Shown here piece by piece: positions 25,611 to 36,585 of a stretch of DNA of 64,000 nt. The notes below the pieces were generated by a model. It worked only from the letters and a program-made list of their open reading frames with translations. It did not search any database and was not told the DNA's origin. Position 1 is the first letter of the stretch. The number at the start of each line of letters is the position of its first letter. Both the position numbers and the translations under genes were made by a program. The stretch comes from an uncultured Sterolibacterium sp. Its GTDB lineage: Bacteria; Pseudomonadota; Gammaproteobacteria; Burkholderiales; Rhodocyclaceae. The stretch spans positions 47,951-111,950 of the forward strand of contig CAIVDC010000086.1 of assembly GCA_903904605.1 (NCBI GenBank). The letters are read 5' to 3'.

Positions 25611-26767
25611 TCGGACTCAATCACGACCTCGGCGAAGACATCGACCTGTTGCGCGACGCGGTGCACGCCTTCGCCGACAGGGAGATCGCGCCGCGCGCCG
25701 CCGAGATCGACAGAAGCAACGAATTTCCGCCGGACCTCTGGCGCAAGCTCGGCGACCTGGGGGTCCTCGGCATGACCGTGACCGAGGACTACGGCGGCAA
25801 CAATCTGGGCTATCTCGCCCACATCGTCGCCATGGAGGAAATTTCCCGGGCCTCGGCCAGCGTAGGCCTGTCCTACGGCGCCCACTCCAACCTCTGCGTC
25901 AACCAGCTGCGGCGCAACGGCAGCGAAGCCCAGAAGCGGAAGTACCTGACCAAGCTGGTCTCGGGCGAGCATGTCGGCGCCCTGGCCATGTCGGAGCCGA
26001 ACGCCGGTTCCGACGTGGTCGGCATGAAACTCAGGGCCGAACTGAAAGGCGACCGCTACCTGTTGAACGGCAGCAAGATGTGGATCACCAACGGCGGCGA
26101 CGCGGACACCCTGATCGTCTATGCCAAGAGCGACGGCGGCATGACCGCCTTCATCGTCGAAAAAGGCATGAAGGGTTTCAGCAAAGGCCGCCATCTCGAC
26201 AAGCTGGGCATGCGCGGCTCCAACACCTATCCGCTGTTCTTCGACGACTGCGAGGTGCCGGTGGAAAACGTCCTGGGCGGCGAAGGCCGCGGCACCAAAG
26301 TGCTGATGAGCGGCCTCGACTACGAGCGCTCGGTGCTCTCCGGCGGACCGCTGGGCATCATGGCGGCCTGCATGGACGTGGTGATCCCCTATGTGCACGA
26401 GCGCCGGCAGTTCGGCCAGGCGATCGGCGAATTCCAGCTGATGCAGGGCAAGCTCGCCGACATGTACTCGACCTGGCAGGCCTGCCGCGCCTACGTCTAT
26501 GCGGTGGGGCGCGCCTGCGACAGGCAGGATCACGCGCGCAGCCTGCGCAAGGATGCCGCAGGCGCAATTCTCTATTCGGCCGAAAAGGCCACCTGGATGG
26601 CCGGCGAGGCGATTCAGGCGCTCGGCGGCAACGGCTACATCAACGACTACCCCACCGGCCGCCTTTGGCGCGACGCCAAACTCTACGAGATCGGCGCCGG
26701 AACCAGCGAGATTCGCCGGATGCTGATCGGCCGGGAACTCTTCGCGGAGACACTTCATGGACAATAA
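25607..26767 (+). CDS. liuA: Isovaleryl-CoA dehydrogenase
   Basis: LiuA oxidises isovaleryl-CoA to 3-methylcrotonyl-CoA with FAD, passing electrons to ETF. The 386-residue protein shows the acyl-CoA dehydrogenase motifs [13 protein letters not shown] and WITNGG. The catalytic Glu lies in [14 protein letters not shown] (about residue 240), the position special to isovaleryl-CoA dehydrogenases, while the usual C-terminal site reads [11 protein letters not shown]. The start at 25607 forms ATGA with the thioesterase stop. The next gene begins inside its last codons. Confidence 0.95.
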   Translation: MIGLNHDLGEDIDLLRDAVHAFADREIAPRAAEIDRSNEFPPDLWRKLGDLGVLGMTVTEDYGGNNLGYLAHIVAMEEISRASASVGLSYGAHSNLCVNQLRRNGSEAQKRKYLTKLVSGEHVGALAMSEPNAGSDVVGMKLRAELKGDRYLLNGSKMWITNGGDADTLIVYAKSDGGMTAFIVEKGMKGFSKGRHLDKLGMRGSNTYPLFFDDCEVPVENVLGGEGRGTKVLMSGLDYERSVLSGGPLGIMAACMDVVIPYVHERRQFGQAIGEFQLMQGKLADMYSTWQACRAYVYAVGRACDRQDHARSLRKDAAGAILYSAEKATWMAGEAIQALGGNGYINDYPTGRLWRDAKLYEIGAGTSEIRRMLIGRELFAETLHGQ

Positions 26768-27941
26768 TCCCGTTGTCATCGTCTCGGCCGCCCGCACCCC
26801 GATCGGCGGCTTCATGGGCGACTTGGCCGGCCTCCCCGCGACGCAACTGGGCTCGACGGCGATCAGGGCGGCGATCGCACGCGCCGGCATCCAGGCCGAC
26901 GAGGTCGACGAAGTCATCATGGGCTGCGTGCTCGCGGCCGGTCTGGGCCAGGCCCCGGCGCGCCAGGCTGCGCTGGGGGCGGGACTGCCCTTGTCGGCCG
27001 GCTGCACCACGGTGAACAAGATGTGCGGCTCGGGCATGAAGGCGGCGATGTTCGCGCACGACCTGCTCCTGGCCGGAAGCCATGAAATCATGGTCGCCGG
27101 CGGCATGGAATCGATGAGCAACGCCCCCTACCTGCTGCCCAAGGCGCGGGGCGGCTACCGCCTCGGCCATGGCCAGCTGATCGATCACATGTTTCTGGAC
27201 GGCCTCGAGGACGCCTACGAGAAGGGCCGCCTGATGGGCAGCTTCGCCGAGGATTGCGCCGCGCAATACGCCTTCTCCCGGGCCGCGCAGGACGAATTTG
27301 CGATCGGTTCGACGACGCGCGCGCAGACCGCCATCCGGGACGGTTCCTTCGCCTGGGAAATCGCGCCGGTGACGGTCCGGGGCAGGACGGGCGAAGCGGT
27401 CGTCGGGCACGACGAACAGCCGGGGAAAGCCCAGCTCGACAAGATCCCGGCCCTGAAGCCGGCGTTCAGGAAGGACGGAACGATCACCGCCGCCAACTCC
27501 AGCTCGATCTCGGACGGCGCCGCAGCCCTGGTCATGATGCGGCGGGTGACCGCGGAAAAGTTAGGCCTGGTGCCGCTGGCGAGAATTGTCGGCCACAGCA
27601 CCCATGCGCAGGAACCGGGCTGGTTCACGACGGCGCCGGTGGGCGCCATGCAGAAGCTTTTCGCCCGGACCGGCTGGTCGCCGGAGTCGGTCGACTTGTA
27701 CGAGATCAACGAAGCTTTTGCCGTCGTCGCCATGGCCGCCATGCACGACCTCGCGCTTCCCCGCGAGAAGGTGAACGTCCATGGCGGCGCCTGCGCCCTA
27801 GGCCACCCGATCGGCGCCTCCGGCGCGCGCATCATCGTCACCCTGATCGGCGCATTGAAGAAACATGGCGGCAGGCGGGGCGTGGCCAGCCTGTGCATCG
27901 GCGGCGGCGAAGCCACGGCCATGGCCATCGAACTCCTGTGA
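26757..27941 (+). CDS. Acetyl-CoA C-acetyltransferase (thiolase)
   Basis: A 394-residue degradative/biosynthetic thiolase. Acyl-enzyme Cys is in [10 protein letters not shown] (about residue 89), the catalytic His in [14 protein letters not shown], and the second Cys in SLCIGGGEA. In this operon it probably cleaves acetoacetyl-CoA after HMG-CoA lyase has made acetoacetate and a CoA transferase or synthetase has activated it; no such transferase is in the window. It could also supply acetoacetyl-CoA to PHA synthesis. It overlaps liuA by 11 bp and touches the next gene through TGATG. Confidence 0.94.
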   Translation: MDNNPVVIVSAARTPIGGFMGDLAGLPATQLGSTAIRAAIARAGIQADEVDEVIMGCVLAAGLGQAPARQAALGAGLPLSAGCTTVNKMCGSGMKAAMFAHDLLLAGSHEIMVAGGMESMSNAPYLLPKARGGYRLGHGQLIDHMFLDGLEDAYEKGRLMGSFAEDCAAQYAFSRAAQDEFAIGSTTRAQTAIRDGSFAWEIAPVTVRGRTGEAVVGHDEQPGKAQLDKIPALKPAFRKDGTITAANSSSISDGAAALVMMRRVTAEKLGLVPLARIVGHSTHAQEPGWFTTAPVGAMQKLFARTGWSPESVDLYEINEAFAVVAMAAMHDLALPREKVNVHGGACALGHPIGASGARIIVTLIGALKKHGGRRGVASLCIGGGEATAMAIELL

Positions 27942-29083
27942 TGCTCTCCCAGGAGCAAGAGATGGTCAGGGACGCCATGCGCGATTTCGCCCGCGAGCAA
28001 CTGGCCCCCTATGCCGCCGCCCGGGACCGAGATGCCGCCTTCCCGCGCGATGCCCTGCGCCAACTCGGCCAGCTCGGCGCCTGCGGCATGGTGGTGCCGG
28101 AAGCCTGGGGCGGCGCCGCCATGGACTACGTTTCCCTGGCCCTGGCGCTCGAAGAGATCGCCGCCGGCGACGGCGCGACCTCGACCATCATCAGCGTGCA
28201 GAACTCGGTGGTCTGCGGCCCGATACTCGCCTTCGGCAACGAGGCGCAGAAAACGCGCTACCTGAAGCCGCTCGCCGCAGGCGAAAAGCTCGGCTGCTTC
28301 TGCCTGACCGAGCCGCAGGCCGGTTCCGACGCCGCCGCGATCAAGACGCGGGCGGTGAGGGACGGCGGTCAATGGCTGATCAACGGCGTCAAGCAGTTCA
28401 TCACCACCGGGGCCAACGCCGATGTCGCCATCGTTTTCGCGGTCACCGATCCGAGCGCCGGCAAGAAGGGCATCTCGGCCTTCATCGTCGATACGGGCGC
28501 ACCCGACCACATACCCGGCTACATCGTCGCCCGCATCGAGGAGAAGCTCGGCCAGCGCGCCTCGGACACGGCGCAACTCCTGTTCGAGAACTGCCGCGTG
28601 CCGCTTGCCAACCTGCTCGGGGCGGAAGGCCAGGGCTACCGCATCGCCCTGGCCAATCTCGAGGCCGGACGCATCGGCATCGCCGCACAGAGCGTCGGCA
28701 TGGCCCGCGCCGCGTTCGAGGCGGCGCTCAGCTATGCGCACGAGCGCGAGAGCTTCGGCAAGCGCCTGTTCGAACACCAGGCGGTCAATTTCCGCCTGGC
28801 CGACATGGCGACCCGGATCGAGGCCGCCCGGTCGCTGGTCCATCACGCGGCAGCCCTCAAGGACGCCGGCAGATCCTGCCTTAAGGAAGCCTCGATGGCC
28901 AAGCTTTTCGCCTCCGAAATGGCCGAACTCGTCTGCTCGAATGCCATCCAGATCCACGGCGGCTACGGCTATGTCGCCGACTTCCCGGTCGAGCGCATCT
29001 ACCGCGACGTGCGCGTCTGCCAGATCTACGAGGGCACCTCGGATATCCAGCGCATGGTGATCGGCCGTGCCCTGGCAAACTGA
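27941..29083 (+). CDS. Short-chain acyl-CoA dehydrogenase
   Basis: A second FAD acyl-CoA dehydrogenase (380 aa), distinct from liuA. Motifs are [25 protein letters not shown] and [15 protein letters not shown]. The catalytic Glu is in the usual C-terminal place, [11 protein letters not shown] (about residue 364), as in butyryl- or 2-methylbutyryl-CoA dehydrogenases. It starts at the TGATG junction with the thiolase stop. It may extend the operon to other short or branched acyl-CoAs; the exact substrate is not readable. Confidence 0.9.
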   Translation: MLSQEQEMVRDAMRDFAREQLAPYAAARDRDAAFPRDALRQLGQLGACGMVVPEAWGGAAMDYVSLALALEEIAAGDGATSTIISVQNSVVCGPILAFGNEAQKTRYLKPLAAGEKLGCFCLTEPQAGSDAAAIKTRAVRDGGQWLINGVKQFITTGANADVAIVFAVTDPSAGKKGISAFIVDTGAPDHIPGYIVARIEEKLGQRASDTAQLLFENCRVPLANLLGAEGQGYRIALANLEAGRIGIAAQSVGMARAAFEAALSYAHERESFGKRLFEHQAVNFRLADMATRIEAARSLVHHAAALKDAGRSCLKEASMAKLFASEMAELVCSNAIQIHGGYGYVADFPVERIYRDVRVCQIYEGTSDIQRMVIGRALAN

Positions 29084-29125
29084 CACGCCCGAATCCAGAG
29101 GGCCCGCCGGCCAGAGAGTACGATC

Positions 29126-30733
29126 ATGAGCATCCTCAAATCGCAACTGAATACCCGCTCCGAAGAGTTCAAGGCGAACGCCGCGGCCATGCAGGCGCTG
29201 GTGGCCGACTTGCGCGCCAAGACGACCGGCGTGGCGCGCGGCGGCTCCGAGGATGCACGGGCCAAGCATCTCGCCCGCGGCAAGCTCCTGGTGCGCGACC
29301 GGGTCGACCTGCTGCTCGATCCCGGCGCACCTTTCCTCGAGCTCTCCCCGCTGGCCGCCTACGGCATGTACGGCGACGAAGTCCCCTCGGCGGGCGTCGT
29401 GACCGGCATCGGCCGGGTCAATGGCATCGAGTGCGTCATCGTCGCCAACGATGCCACGGTGAAGGGCGGCAGTTATTTCCCGCTGACCGTGAAGAAGCAC
29501 TTGCGGGCGCAGGAGATCGCCCTGCAGAACCGCCTGCCCTGCATCTATCTGGTCGACTCCGGCGGCGCCAACCTGCCGACCCAGGACGATGTCTTCCCCG
29601 ACCGCGACCACTTCGGCCGGATCTTCTACAACCAGGCCAATCTGTCGGCGCTGGGCATTCCCCAGGTGGCCGTGGTCATGGGCTCGTGCACCGCCGGCGG
29701 CGCCTACGTGCCGGCGATGTCCGATGAAGCGATCATCGTTCGCAACCAGGGCACCATCTTCCTCGGCGGCCCGCCGCTGGTGAAAGCCGCCACCGGAGAA
29801 ATCGTCAGTGCCGAAGATCTCGGCGGCGGCGACGTGCACACGCGGATCTCCGGCGTTGCCGACCATCTGGCCGAGAACGACCACCACGCCCTGAGCCTGG
29901 CGCGGCGCATCGTCGGCAACCTCAACTGGGTGAAGCCCGTCGCGCTGGATCTCGCCGCGCCCGAGGAACCGCTCTACGACCCGGCGGAAATCGGCGGCGT
30001 GATCCCGGCCGACAGCAGGAAGTCCTATGACGTGCGCGAGGTGATCGCGCGCCTGGTCGACGGCTCGCGCCTCGACGAGTTCAAGACGCGCTACGGGACG
30101 ACGCTGGTCACGGGTTTTGCCAGGCTCTACGGCTATCCCGTGGGGATCGTCGCCAACAACGGCATCCTGTTTTCAGAGTCCGCCCAGAAGGGCGCCCATT
30201 TCATCGAACTGTGCGCCCAGCGCGGCATACCGCTCTTGTTCCTACAGAACATCACCGGCTTCATGGTCGGCAGGAAGTACGAGAACGGCGGCATCGCCAA
30301 GGACGGCGCAAAAATGGTCACGGCGGTCGCCACCGCCCAGGTGCCGAAGTTCACCCTGATCCTCGGCGGTTCTCACGGCGCCGGCAACTACGGCATGTGC
30401 GGGCGCGCATACTCGCCGCGCATGCTTTGGATGTGGCCGAACAGCCGGATTTCCGTGATGGGCGGCGAGCAGGCGGCATCGGTGCTCGCGACCGTCAAAC
30501 GCGACGGCCTGGAGGCTGCGGGCAAGACCTGGGGCCATGATGAGGAGGAAGCCTTCCGGGCGCCGATCAGGGCACAATACGAAAGCCAGGGCCACCCCTA
30601 TTACGCCACGGCCCGGCTGTGGGACGACGGCATCATCGATCCGGCGCAGACCCGTCGCGCACTGGGCCTCGGACTGTCGGCGTCGCTCAATGCGCCGATC
30701 GCGAAGACGACCTTCGGCCTGTTCCGCATGTAA
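29126..30733 (+). CDS. liuB: 3-Methylcrotonyl-CoA carboxylase beta (carboxyltransferase) subunit
   Basis: LiuB transfers CO2 from carboxybiotin to 3-methylcrotonyl-CoA. The 535-residue protein is a two-lobed carboxyltransferase: the N-lobe has the acyl-CoA region with [25 protein letters not shown], the C-lobe has [24 protein letters not shown], characteristic of methylcrotonyl- rather than propionyl-CoA carboxylases, and [28 protein letters not shown]. Length matches the family. The gap from the previous gene is 42 bp, with no terminator. Confidence 0.95.
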   Translation: MSILKSQLNTRSEEFKANAAAMQALVADLRAKTTGVARGGSEDARAKHLARGKLLVRDRVDLLLDPGAPFLELSPLAAYGMYGDEVPSAGVVTGIGRVNGIECVIVANDATVKGGSYFPLTVKKHLRAQEIALQNRLPCIYLVDSGGANLPTQDDVFPDRDHFGRIFYNQANLSALGIPQVAVVMGSCTAGGAYVPAMSDEAIIVRNQGTIFLGGPPLVKAATGEIVSAEDLGGGDVHTRISGVADHLAENDHHALSLARRIVGNLNWVKPVALDLAAPEEPLYDPAEIGGVIPADSRKSYDVREVIARLVDGSRLDEFKTRYGTTLVTGFARLYGYPVGIVANNGILFSESAQKGAHFIELCAQRGIPLLFLQNITGFMVGRKYENGGIAKDGAKMVTAVATAQVPKFTLILGGSHGAGNYGMCGRAYSPRMLWMWPNSRISVMGGEQAASVLATVKRDGLEAAGKTWGHDEEEAFRAPIRAQYESQGHPYYATARLWDDGIIDPAQTRRALGLGLSASLNAPIAKTTFGLFRM

Positions 30734-30748
30734 ATCAGTGGAGGCAGC

Positions 30749-31546
30749 ATGTACCAAAATCTCCTGACCGAAGTCGACGCCGGCGTCGGCACCATCACCC
30801 TGAACCGGCCCGAGCGGCACAACGCCTTCGACGACGTCCTGATCACCGAGCTGATCGCCGCCATGGCTGCAATGGCCGCCGACGCCGCGGTGCGCGTGCT
30901 GGTGATCGCCAGTACCGGCAGGAGTTTTTGCGCCGGCGCCGACCTCAACTGGATGAAGCGCGCCGCCGCCTATTCGCCGGATGAGAGCCTGCTCGATGCG
31001 CGCGCCCTGGCCGAGATGCTGCGGGCCCTGGCGCAAATGAACAAACCGACGCTGGCCCGCGTCCAGGGGCCGGCCTACGGCGGCGGCGTCGGCCTGGTGG
31101 CGGCATGCGATATCGCGCTGGCCACCTGCGACGCGCAGTTCACGCTCTCCGAAGTCAAGCTCGGCATCATTCCCGCGGTCATCAGTCCGCATGTCATCAA
31201 TGCCATCGGCGAGCGCCACGCGCGCCGCTACATGCTGACGGCCGAGCGCTTCAACGCGGCCGAAGCCTATCGCATCGGCCTGGTGCATGAGATCCTGCCC
31301 GACCAACCGGCGCTCGACGATGCGCTCGGCAGGATCGTCGGCGCCCTGATCAACAACGGGCCGCGAGCGCTCGCCCAGTGCAAGGACCTGATCCGCGCTG
31401 TCGCCTGGCAGCCGGTCTCCGCCGCGGTGATCGAGGATACGGCGCAGCGCATCGCCGCGATCCGCAGCTCCGGCGAAGCCATGGAAGGCATGAACGCCTT
31501 CCTCGAGAAGCGGAAGCCGTCGTGGTTGCCGAAAGACGCTCGATGA
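30749..31546 (+). CDS. liuC: Methylglutaconyl-CoA hydratase
   Basis: LiuC hydrates 3-methylglutaconyl-CoA to HMG-CoA. The 265-residue crotonase-fold protein has the oxyanion-hole loop FCAGADLNWMKR, the second glycine loop QGPAYGGGVGLVAACD and the helical SEVKLGIIPAVISPHVI. GADLNWM is typical of methylglutaconyl-CoA hydratases. It lies between the two carboxylase subunits and its stop overlaps the start of liuD. Confidence 0.93.
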   Translation: MYQNLLTEVDAGVGTITLNRPERHNAFDDVLITELIAAMAAMAADAAVRVLVIASTGRSFCAGADLNWMKRAAAYSPDESLLDARALAEMLRALAQMNKPTLARVQGPAYGGGVGLVAACDIALATCDAQFTLSEVKLGIIPAVISPHVINAIGERHARRYMLTAERFNAAEAYRIGLVHEILPDQPALDDALGRIVGALINNGPRALAQCKDLIRAVAWQPVSAAVIEDTAQRIAAIRSSGEAMEGMNAFLEKRKPSWLPKDAR

Positions 31547-33561
31547 TGTTCGCCAAGATACTGATCGCGAACAGGGGGGAAATCGCCTGCCGGGTCATCA
31601 GGACCGCGCGCCGTCTGGGAATCAGCACCGTCGCGGTGTATTCCGAGGCGGATGCCGGCGCACGCCATGTCCGCCTGGCCGACGAAGCGGTGCTGATCGG
31701 ACCGGCCTCGGCGCGCGATTCGTATCTGGTGGCCGGGCGAATCATCGAGGCTGCGGCGGCCAGCGGCGCCGAGGCGATCCACCCCGGCTACGGCTTTCTC
31801 TCCGAGAACGAGGCGTTTGCCGAGGCCTGCCTGGCGGCCGGCATGGCCTTCATCGGCCCGCCGGTAGCGGCGATCCGCGCGATGGGCTCGAAATCCGCCG
31901 CCAAGACGCTGATGGCCGAGGCCGGCGTGCCGCTGGTGCCCGGCTACCACGGCGACAACCAGGAGCCGGCGTTCCTGAGGCAGCAGGCCGACGCCCTGGG
32001 CTACCCCTTGCTGATCAAGCCGTCCGCCGGCGGCGGCGGCAAGGGCATGCGCGTCGTCGCCGGAAGCGATGAGTTTCCCGAGGCGTTGGCCTCCGCGAAA
32101 CGCGAAGCGGCATCCAGTTTCGGCTCCGACCTGGTGCTGATCGAGCGCTATCTGGCGCGGCCGCGCCACATCGAGATCCAGGTCTTCGGCGACCAGTCCG
32201 GACGACTCGTTCATCTTTTCGAGCGCGACTGCTCGGTCCAGCGCCGCCATCAGAAAGTGCTCGAAGAGGCGCCGGCACCGGGCATGAGCAGCGACCGGCG
32301 CGCCGCGATGGGCCGGGCGGCGGTGCAGGCGGCCCGCGCGGTCGGCTACGTCGGCGCCGGCACGGTCGAATTCATCGCAGATCACGACGGCACCTTTTAC
32401 TTCATGGAGATGAACACCCGGCTGCAGGTCGAGCATCCCGTGACGGAAATGATCACCGGCCTCGACCTGGTCGAATGGCAGTTGCGCGTGGCTGCCGGCG
32501 AGCCCCTGCCGCTGGCCCAGGAGCAGCTTGCGATCCGCGGCCATGCGCTGGAGGCCCGGATCTACGCCGAGGATCCCGACAAGGGTTTCCTGCCTTCGAC
32601 CGGGAAACTGGTGCATCTCGCGCCGCCGGAAGAATCGCTCCACGTGCGCATCGACAGCGGCGTCGAACAGGGCGACGAGATCACGCCGCACTACGATCCG
32701 ATGATCAGCAAACTGATCGTCTGGGACGAGACCCGGGACAAGGCGCTCGCGCGGATGCTCCAGGCGCTGGCGCAATACCGCGTCGTCGGCGTCGCCAATA
32801 ACATTGATTTTCTCTCGCGTCTGGTGGCCTGTCCGGCATTCGCCTCGGCCGATCTCGACACCGGCCTGATCGAACGCGAACGCGCCCTGCTCTTTCCCGA
32901 GACGGACGCCGCGGCCAATGTCCCGCCGGCCCAGGCCTGGCTGGTTGCAGCACTCGCGGAGCTGCTGCGGGAAACAGAGGAAGCCAATCGGGCCGCAGCG
33001 GGCCGGCAGGATCCGCACTCGCCCTGGCACGCCCGTGACGGCTGGCGCCTGAACAGCGCCGCCCGGCGCACCCTGCTGCTGCGCCACCAAGACGTCGGGC
33101 AATCGCTCGGCGTCGCCTACGGCGGCAACGGCTATACCCTGACCCTGGCCGGCCACTCGACGCGGGCCTCGGGACGGCTCGGCGAAAACGGCGAGTTGCG
33201 CGCCGACCTCGATGGCATGCGGCTCACCGCCACCGTCATCGCGGCCGGCCTGCGCCGCCACGTCTTTCTGCACGGCCGCGCCTTCATTTTCAGCTGCGTC
33301 GATCCGCTCTATCATGCCGGAGAGGGCGGCGGGCTGGACGGCGGCCTGGCCGCGCCGATGCCGGGCAAAATCGTCGCATTGCTCGCCGCCGCGGGAAGCC
33401 GCGTGGGCAAGGGCGAACCGCTCCTGATCCTGGAAGCGATGAAGATGGAGCACACGATCACCGCACCCGCCGCAGGACTGGTGAAGAGTTTCCTCTTCGC
33501 GGTCGGCGAACAGGTCGGCGACGGAGCCGAACTCGTGGAATTTGAAGCTGACAAGACATGA
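31543..33561 (+). CDS. liuD: 3-Methylcrotonyl-CoA carboxylase alpha (biotin carboxylase/carrier) subunit
   Basis: LiuD carboxylates its own biotin with ATP and bicarbonate. The 672-residue protein has a biotin carboxylase domain starting [16 protein letters not shown], the glycine-rich ATP loop [13 protein letters not shown], the catalytic stretch [14 protein letters not shown], a BT linker domain, and a C-terminal biotinyl domain with EAMKMEH (biotin Lys about 634). Start at 31543 overlaps the liuC stop as ATGA; the next ATG (31546) is also possible. Its stop overlaps liuE by 4 bp. Confidence 0.95.
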   Translation: MMFAKILIANRGEIACRVIRTARRLGISTVAVYSEADAGARHVRLADEAVLIGPASARDSYLVAGRIIEAAAASGAEAIHPGYGFLSENEAFAEACLAAGMAFIGPPVAAIRAMGSKSAAKTLMAEAGVPLVPGYHGDNQEPAFLRQQADALGYPLLIKPSAGGGGKGMRVVAGSDEFPEALASAKREAASSFGSDLVLIERYLARPRHIEIQVFGDQSGRLVHLFERDCSVQRRHQKVLEEAPAPGMSSDRRAAMGRAAVQAARAVGYVGAGTVEFIADHDGTFYFMEMNTRLQVEHPVTEMITGLDLVEWQLRVAAGEPLPLAQEQLAIRGHALEARIYAEDPDKGFLPSTGKLVHLAPPEESLHVRIDSGVEQGDEITPHYDPMISKLIVWDETRDKALARMLQALAQYRVVGVANNIDFLSRLVACPAFASADLDTGLIERERALLFPETDAAANVPPAQAWLVAALAELLRETEEANRAAAGRQDPHSPWHARDGWRLNSAARRTLLLRHQDVGQSLGVAYGGNGYTLTLAGHSTRASGRLGENGELRADLDGMRLTATVIAAGLRRHVFLHGRAFIFSCVDPLYHAGEGGGLDGGLAAPMPGKIVALLAAAGSRVGKGEPLLILEAMKMEHTITAPAAGLVKSFLFAVGEQVGDGAELVEFEADKT

Positions 33562-34481
33562 CCCTGCCGAGCAAAGCAAAGATCGTCGAAGTCGGTCCGC
33601 GCGACGGACTCCAGAACGAAACGACCGACGTCGGCACCGCGATCAAGGTCGAACTGATCGACCGCCTGGTCCGGGCGGGCGTCAAATGCATCGAGGCCAC
33701 GGCCTTCGTCTCGGCCAAGTGGGTGCCGCAGATGGCCGACAATGCCCAGGTGATGGCCGCCGTCCAGCGGCTGCCCGGCGTCGCCTATCCGGTGCTGGTG
33801 CCCAACATGAAGGGTTTCGAGGCCGCGCTGGACGCCGGCGCAAAGGAGGTGGCGGTGTTCGCCGCCGCCTCCGAGGCCTTTTCGCAAAGAAACATCAACT
33901 GCTCGGTGGCCGAGAGCCTGGAGCGCTTTCGCCCGGTGGTGGCAGCAGCGCGGCGCAACCGCGTCAAAGTGCGCGGCTACGTTTCCTGCGCACTGGGCTG
34001 CCCCTACCAGGGCGAGGTAGTGCCGGGCGCCGTCGCGGAACTCGCCCATGCCCTGTTCGAAATGGGCTGCTACGAGATTTCGCTCGGCGACACCATTGGC
34101 GTCGGCACGCCCGGCAAGACCCGCGACATGATCGAGGCCGTCGCCCGGCGCGTGCCGCTCAAAAAACTGGCCGGCCATTTCCATGATACCTACGGCATGG
34201 CCATCGCCAACATATACGCCTCGCTCGAAATGGGCATCGCCGTCTTCGACGCCTCCGTCGCCGGACTGGGCGGATGCCCCTACGCTGCCGGCGCTTCCGG
34301 CAACGTCGCGACCGAGGACGTCGTCTATCTCCTGCAGGGCCTGGGCATAGACATCGGCATCGATCTGGCGATGCTGATCGAGACGGGCGCCTGGATCACG
34401 GAAAAGCTCGGCCGCCAGAACGCCTCGAAGGTGGCGCGCGCACTGTCGGCGAAGGCCGCGGCGCAGTCCGCCGGATCGTGA
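33558..34481 (+). CDS. liuE: Hydroxymethylglutaryl-CoA lyase
   Basis: LiuE splits HMG-CoA into acetyl-CoA and acetoacetate, the last leucine-specific step. The 307-residue TIM-barrel protein has the metal/substrate motif [11 protein letters not shown], the HFHDTYGMA metal-binding histidines, and the [19 protein letters not shown] loop with the active-site Cys. It overlaps liuD by 4 bp. Confidence 0.95.
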   Translation: MTLPSKAKIVEVGPRDGLQNETTDVGTAIKVELIDRLVRAGVKCIEATAFVSAKWVPQMADNAQVMAAVQRLPGVAYPVLVPNMKGFEAALDAGAKEVAVFAAASEAFSQRNINCSVAESLERFRPVVAAARRNRVKVRGYVSCALGCPYQGEVVPGAVAELAHALFEMGCYEISLGDTIGVGTPGKTRDMIEAVARRVPLKKLAGHFHDTYGMAIANIYASLEMGIAVFDASVAGLGGCPYAAGASGNVATEDVVYLLQGLGIDIGIDLAMLIETGAWITEKLGRQNASKVARALSAKAAAQSAGS

Positions 34482-34515
34482 GCGGCGCGCCCTTCGGCGA
34501 ACTTCACCGCGGCCA

Positions 34516-35442
34516 ATGAAGCTGCCGCTGCCGGGCCGGGTCCGCGTGCTGGAGCGCGGCTGGCTATCCTCCAACAACATTCTTTTCCTCGAAGGCAGCC
34601 GCGCCACCCTGATCGACAGCGGTTACGTCGGCGAGGCAGCGCAGACGCTCGAACGGGTCCGGGAAGCGCTGGCCGGCAGGCAGCTTCAACGCATCATCAA
34701 CACCCATTCGCATTCCGACCATATCGGCGGCAACGCCGCGCTGCAACGCGCCTTCGGCTGCCGGATCACGGTCCCCGCGGGCATCGCCGGAGCGATTCTC
34801 GCCTGGGACGAGGACTTCCTGATGCTCAAGCCTTCCGGCCAGCGAGGCGAACGCTTCCGCCACGACGCGACCGTCCAGGCCGGCGACGAATTCGAGCTCG
34901 CGGGACTGCTCTGGCGTGCGCTGCCTGCGCCCGGCCATGACATGGAGGCGCTGGTGTTCTATTGCGAGAGCAGGCGCCTGTTGATCTCGGGCGACGCACT
35001 TTGGCGCAACGGCTTCGGCATCCAGTTCGCCGAGGTCATGGGACAGGCGGCTGGCCTGGCAGCGACCCGGGCAACGCTCGAAGCGATCGGCCGACTCGCC
35101 GTCGATGTGGTGATCCCCGGCCACGGCGCCCCCTTCGCCGAGTTCGACGACGCCATGGAAAACGCCATGAAGCGCGTAGCTGCCTTCGAGGAAGACCCTT
35201 CGCGCATGGCCAGGAACGCCCTCAAGGCCTGCTTCACCTTCAACCTGCTCGAACTGCGCCGGCTGCGTCGCGACGCGCTCGCCGGCTATCTGTCCGGCAT
35301 CCCCTTCTTCCGCGACGTCAATGCCCGCCTGCTCCGCCGCTCGCCCGAGGCCCTCGCCGACTGGCTGCTCGAAGACCTGGTCCGGGCGCGGGTGGTGGCA
35401 CTGCATGGGGAGGACATCGTTCCGGCGCAGAACGCACTCTAG
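34516..35442 (+). CDS. MBL-fold metallo-hydrolase at the end of the liu operon
   Basis: A 308-residue metallo-beta-lactamase-fold protein with NTHSHSDHIGG (HxHxDH), PAPGHDMEALVFY, LISGDALW and VIPGHGAPF, the usual zinc ligands. A helical C-terminal segment follows. It lies 34 bp after liuE in the same direction and is probably the last operon gene. A thioesterase or lactonase role would fit, but the substrate cannot be told. The next gene is convergent; a GC-rich inverted repeat without a U-tract separates them. Confidence 0.85.
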   Translation: MKLPLPGRVRVLERGWLSSNNILFLEGSRATLIDSGYVGEAAQTLERVREALAGRQLQRIINTHSHSDHIGGNAALQRAFGCRITVPAGIAGAILAWDEDFLMLKPSGQRGERFRHDATVQAGDEFELAGLLWRALPAPGHDMEALVFYCESRRLLISGDALWRNGFGIQFAEVMGQAAGLAATRATLEAIGRLAVDVVIPGHGAPFAEFDDAMENAMKRVAAFEEDPSRMARNALKACFTFNLLELRRLRRDALAGYLSGIPFFRDVNARLLRRSPEALADWLLEDLVRARVVALHGEDIVPAQNAL

Positions 35443-35498
35443 GCGTACTGCGCCGACCGGCGGCGCTCACCGGCGCGCCGAAACGGCGGCGCCGGGCG

Positions 35499-36530
35499 TC
35501 ACAGGCCGAGTTCCCCCCTCACCAGCGCCGCACCCTGGACCAGGGCATGGAGCTTGCCCCGCGCGGCTTCCCGGGACAAGGGGACGAGGCCGCAATTGGT
35601 GCACGGGAAGAGCTTTTCCGGAGCGACGAATTTCAGCACTTGGCGCAGGACCTGCGCCACCTGTTCCGGCGTCTCCACTTGTTCCGTGGTGACGTCGATC
35701 GCGCCGGCCATGATGTCCTTGCCCCCCAGCAGGGCGATCAGCTCCAGCGGCACATTCGAATTGGCGCACTCCAGCGAGACCTGGTCGATCTTCGATCTGG
35801 CCAACAGGGGAAAGGTGGCTTCGTATTGACGCCATTCCGAGCCCAGCCCCTTTTTCCAGTCGATATTCGCCTTGATCCCATAGCCATAGCAGATGTGCGT
35901 GGCGGTCTTGCACTTCAAGCCGGCTGCGGCGATTTCCAGGGTGGCGACGCCCCAATCCCGCACCTCGTCCATGAAGACATTGAAGGCCGGTTCGTCGAAC
36001 TGGACGACATCGATGCCGAGCGCGTCGAGTTCGCGCGCCTCCTCGTTGAGGATGGCGGCAAATTGCCGGGCCAGCGTCTCCCGGCTCCGGTAATAGCCAT
36101 CGAACAGCGTATCGACCATGGTCATCGGTCCCGGCAGAGTGAACTTGATCCGCTTCCGGGTCTGCGCGCGCAGGAATCTGGCATGCTCGCGGAACACCGG
36201 CTTGCGCCTCGCCACCGGGCCGACCACGACCGGGACCTCGGCATCGTAGCGATCGCGGATGCGGACGGTACGCTTGTGCTCGAAATCGATACCCTCCAGA
36301 TTTTCGATGAAGGTGGTGACGAAGTGGCGGCGGGTCTGCTCGCCGTCGGACAGGATATCGATGCCGGCACGTTCCTGGTCGAACAGCACCAGGCGAACCG
36401 CGTCGCGCATGCCCTCTTCGAGCTGCTCCCCTTCAAGCAGCCAGGGTGCCCATAACTGCTTGGGGGTGGCCAACCAGGACGGCTTCGGCAGACTGCCGGC
36501 GATGGTGGTCTGCAATGACAAGGGGCGCAT
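35499..36530 (-). CDS. Cobalamin-independent methionine synthase core (MetE C-terminal domain family)
   Basis: A 343-residue single-domain relative of the MetE catalytic domain. The N-terminal TTIAGSLPKPSWLA matches the family start. Zinc ligands are in KTATHICYGYG (His, Cys), SLECANSN (Glu) and PCTNCGLVPL (second Cys). The N-terminal half of classical MetE is absent. Core-MetE enzymes often use a methyl donor other than triglutamyl-THF and some need a DUF1852 partner, which is not next to this gene. A rho-independent terminator ends 11 nt before its ATG. Confidence 0.88.
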   Translation of the reverse strand: MRPLSLQTTIAGSLPKPSWLATPKQLWAPWLLEGEQLEEGMRDAVRLVLFDQERAGIDILSDGEQTRRHFVTTFIENLEGIDFEHKRTVRIRDRYDAEVPVVVGPVARRKPVFREHARFLRAQTRKRIKFTLPGPMTMVDTLFDGYYRSRETLARQFAAILNEEARELDALGIDVVQFDEPAFNVFMDEVRDWGVATLEIAAAGLKCKTATHICYGYGIKANIDWKKGLGSEWRQYEATFPLLARSKIDQVSLECANSNVPLELIALLGGKDIMAGAIDVTTEQVETPEQVAQVLRQVLKFVAPEKLFPCTNCGLVPLSREAARGKLHALVQGAALVRGELGL

Positions 36531-36541
36531 ATCGTTCTTCC

Positions 36542-36564
36542 AAAAAAAAGCCGGCTAGGCCGGC
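36542..36564 (-). terminator. Rho-independent terminator between DUF1641 gene and MetE-core gene
   Basis: On the minus strand GCCGGC, a 3 nt loop and GCCGGC (36564-36550) are followed by eight T residues (36549-36542). It lies 21 nt after the DUF1641 stop and 11 nt before the MetE-core ATG, whose ribosome site GGAAG directly follows the T-run. It terminates the sulfur cluster transcript and may act as an attenuator for the gene behind it. Confidence 0.85.
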
Positions 36565-36585
36565 AAGACAGCAGCTCGGGACCTC

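Noticed and set aside
27215..29887. A 890-codon minus-strand open frame through the liu operon
   Set aside because: Lies opposite three recognised enzymes; no start signal or family similarity.
35470..35495. GC-rich inverted repeat between the convergent metallo-hydrolase and MetE-core genes
   Set aside because: Stable hairpin but no U-tract on either strand; not called a terminator.
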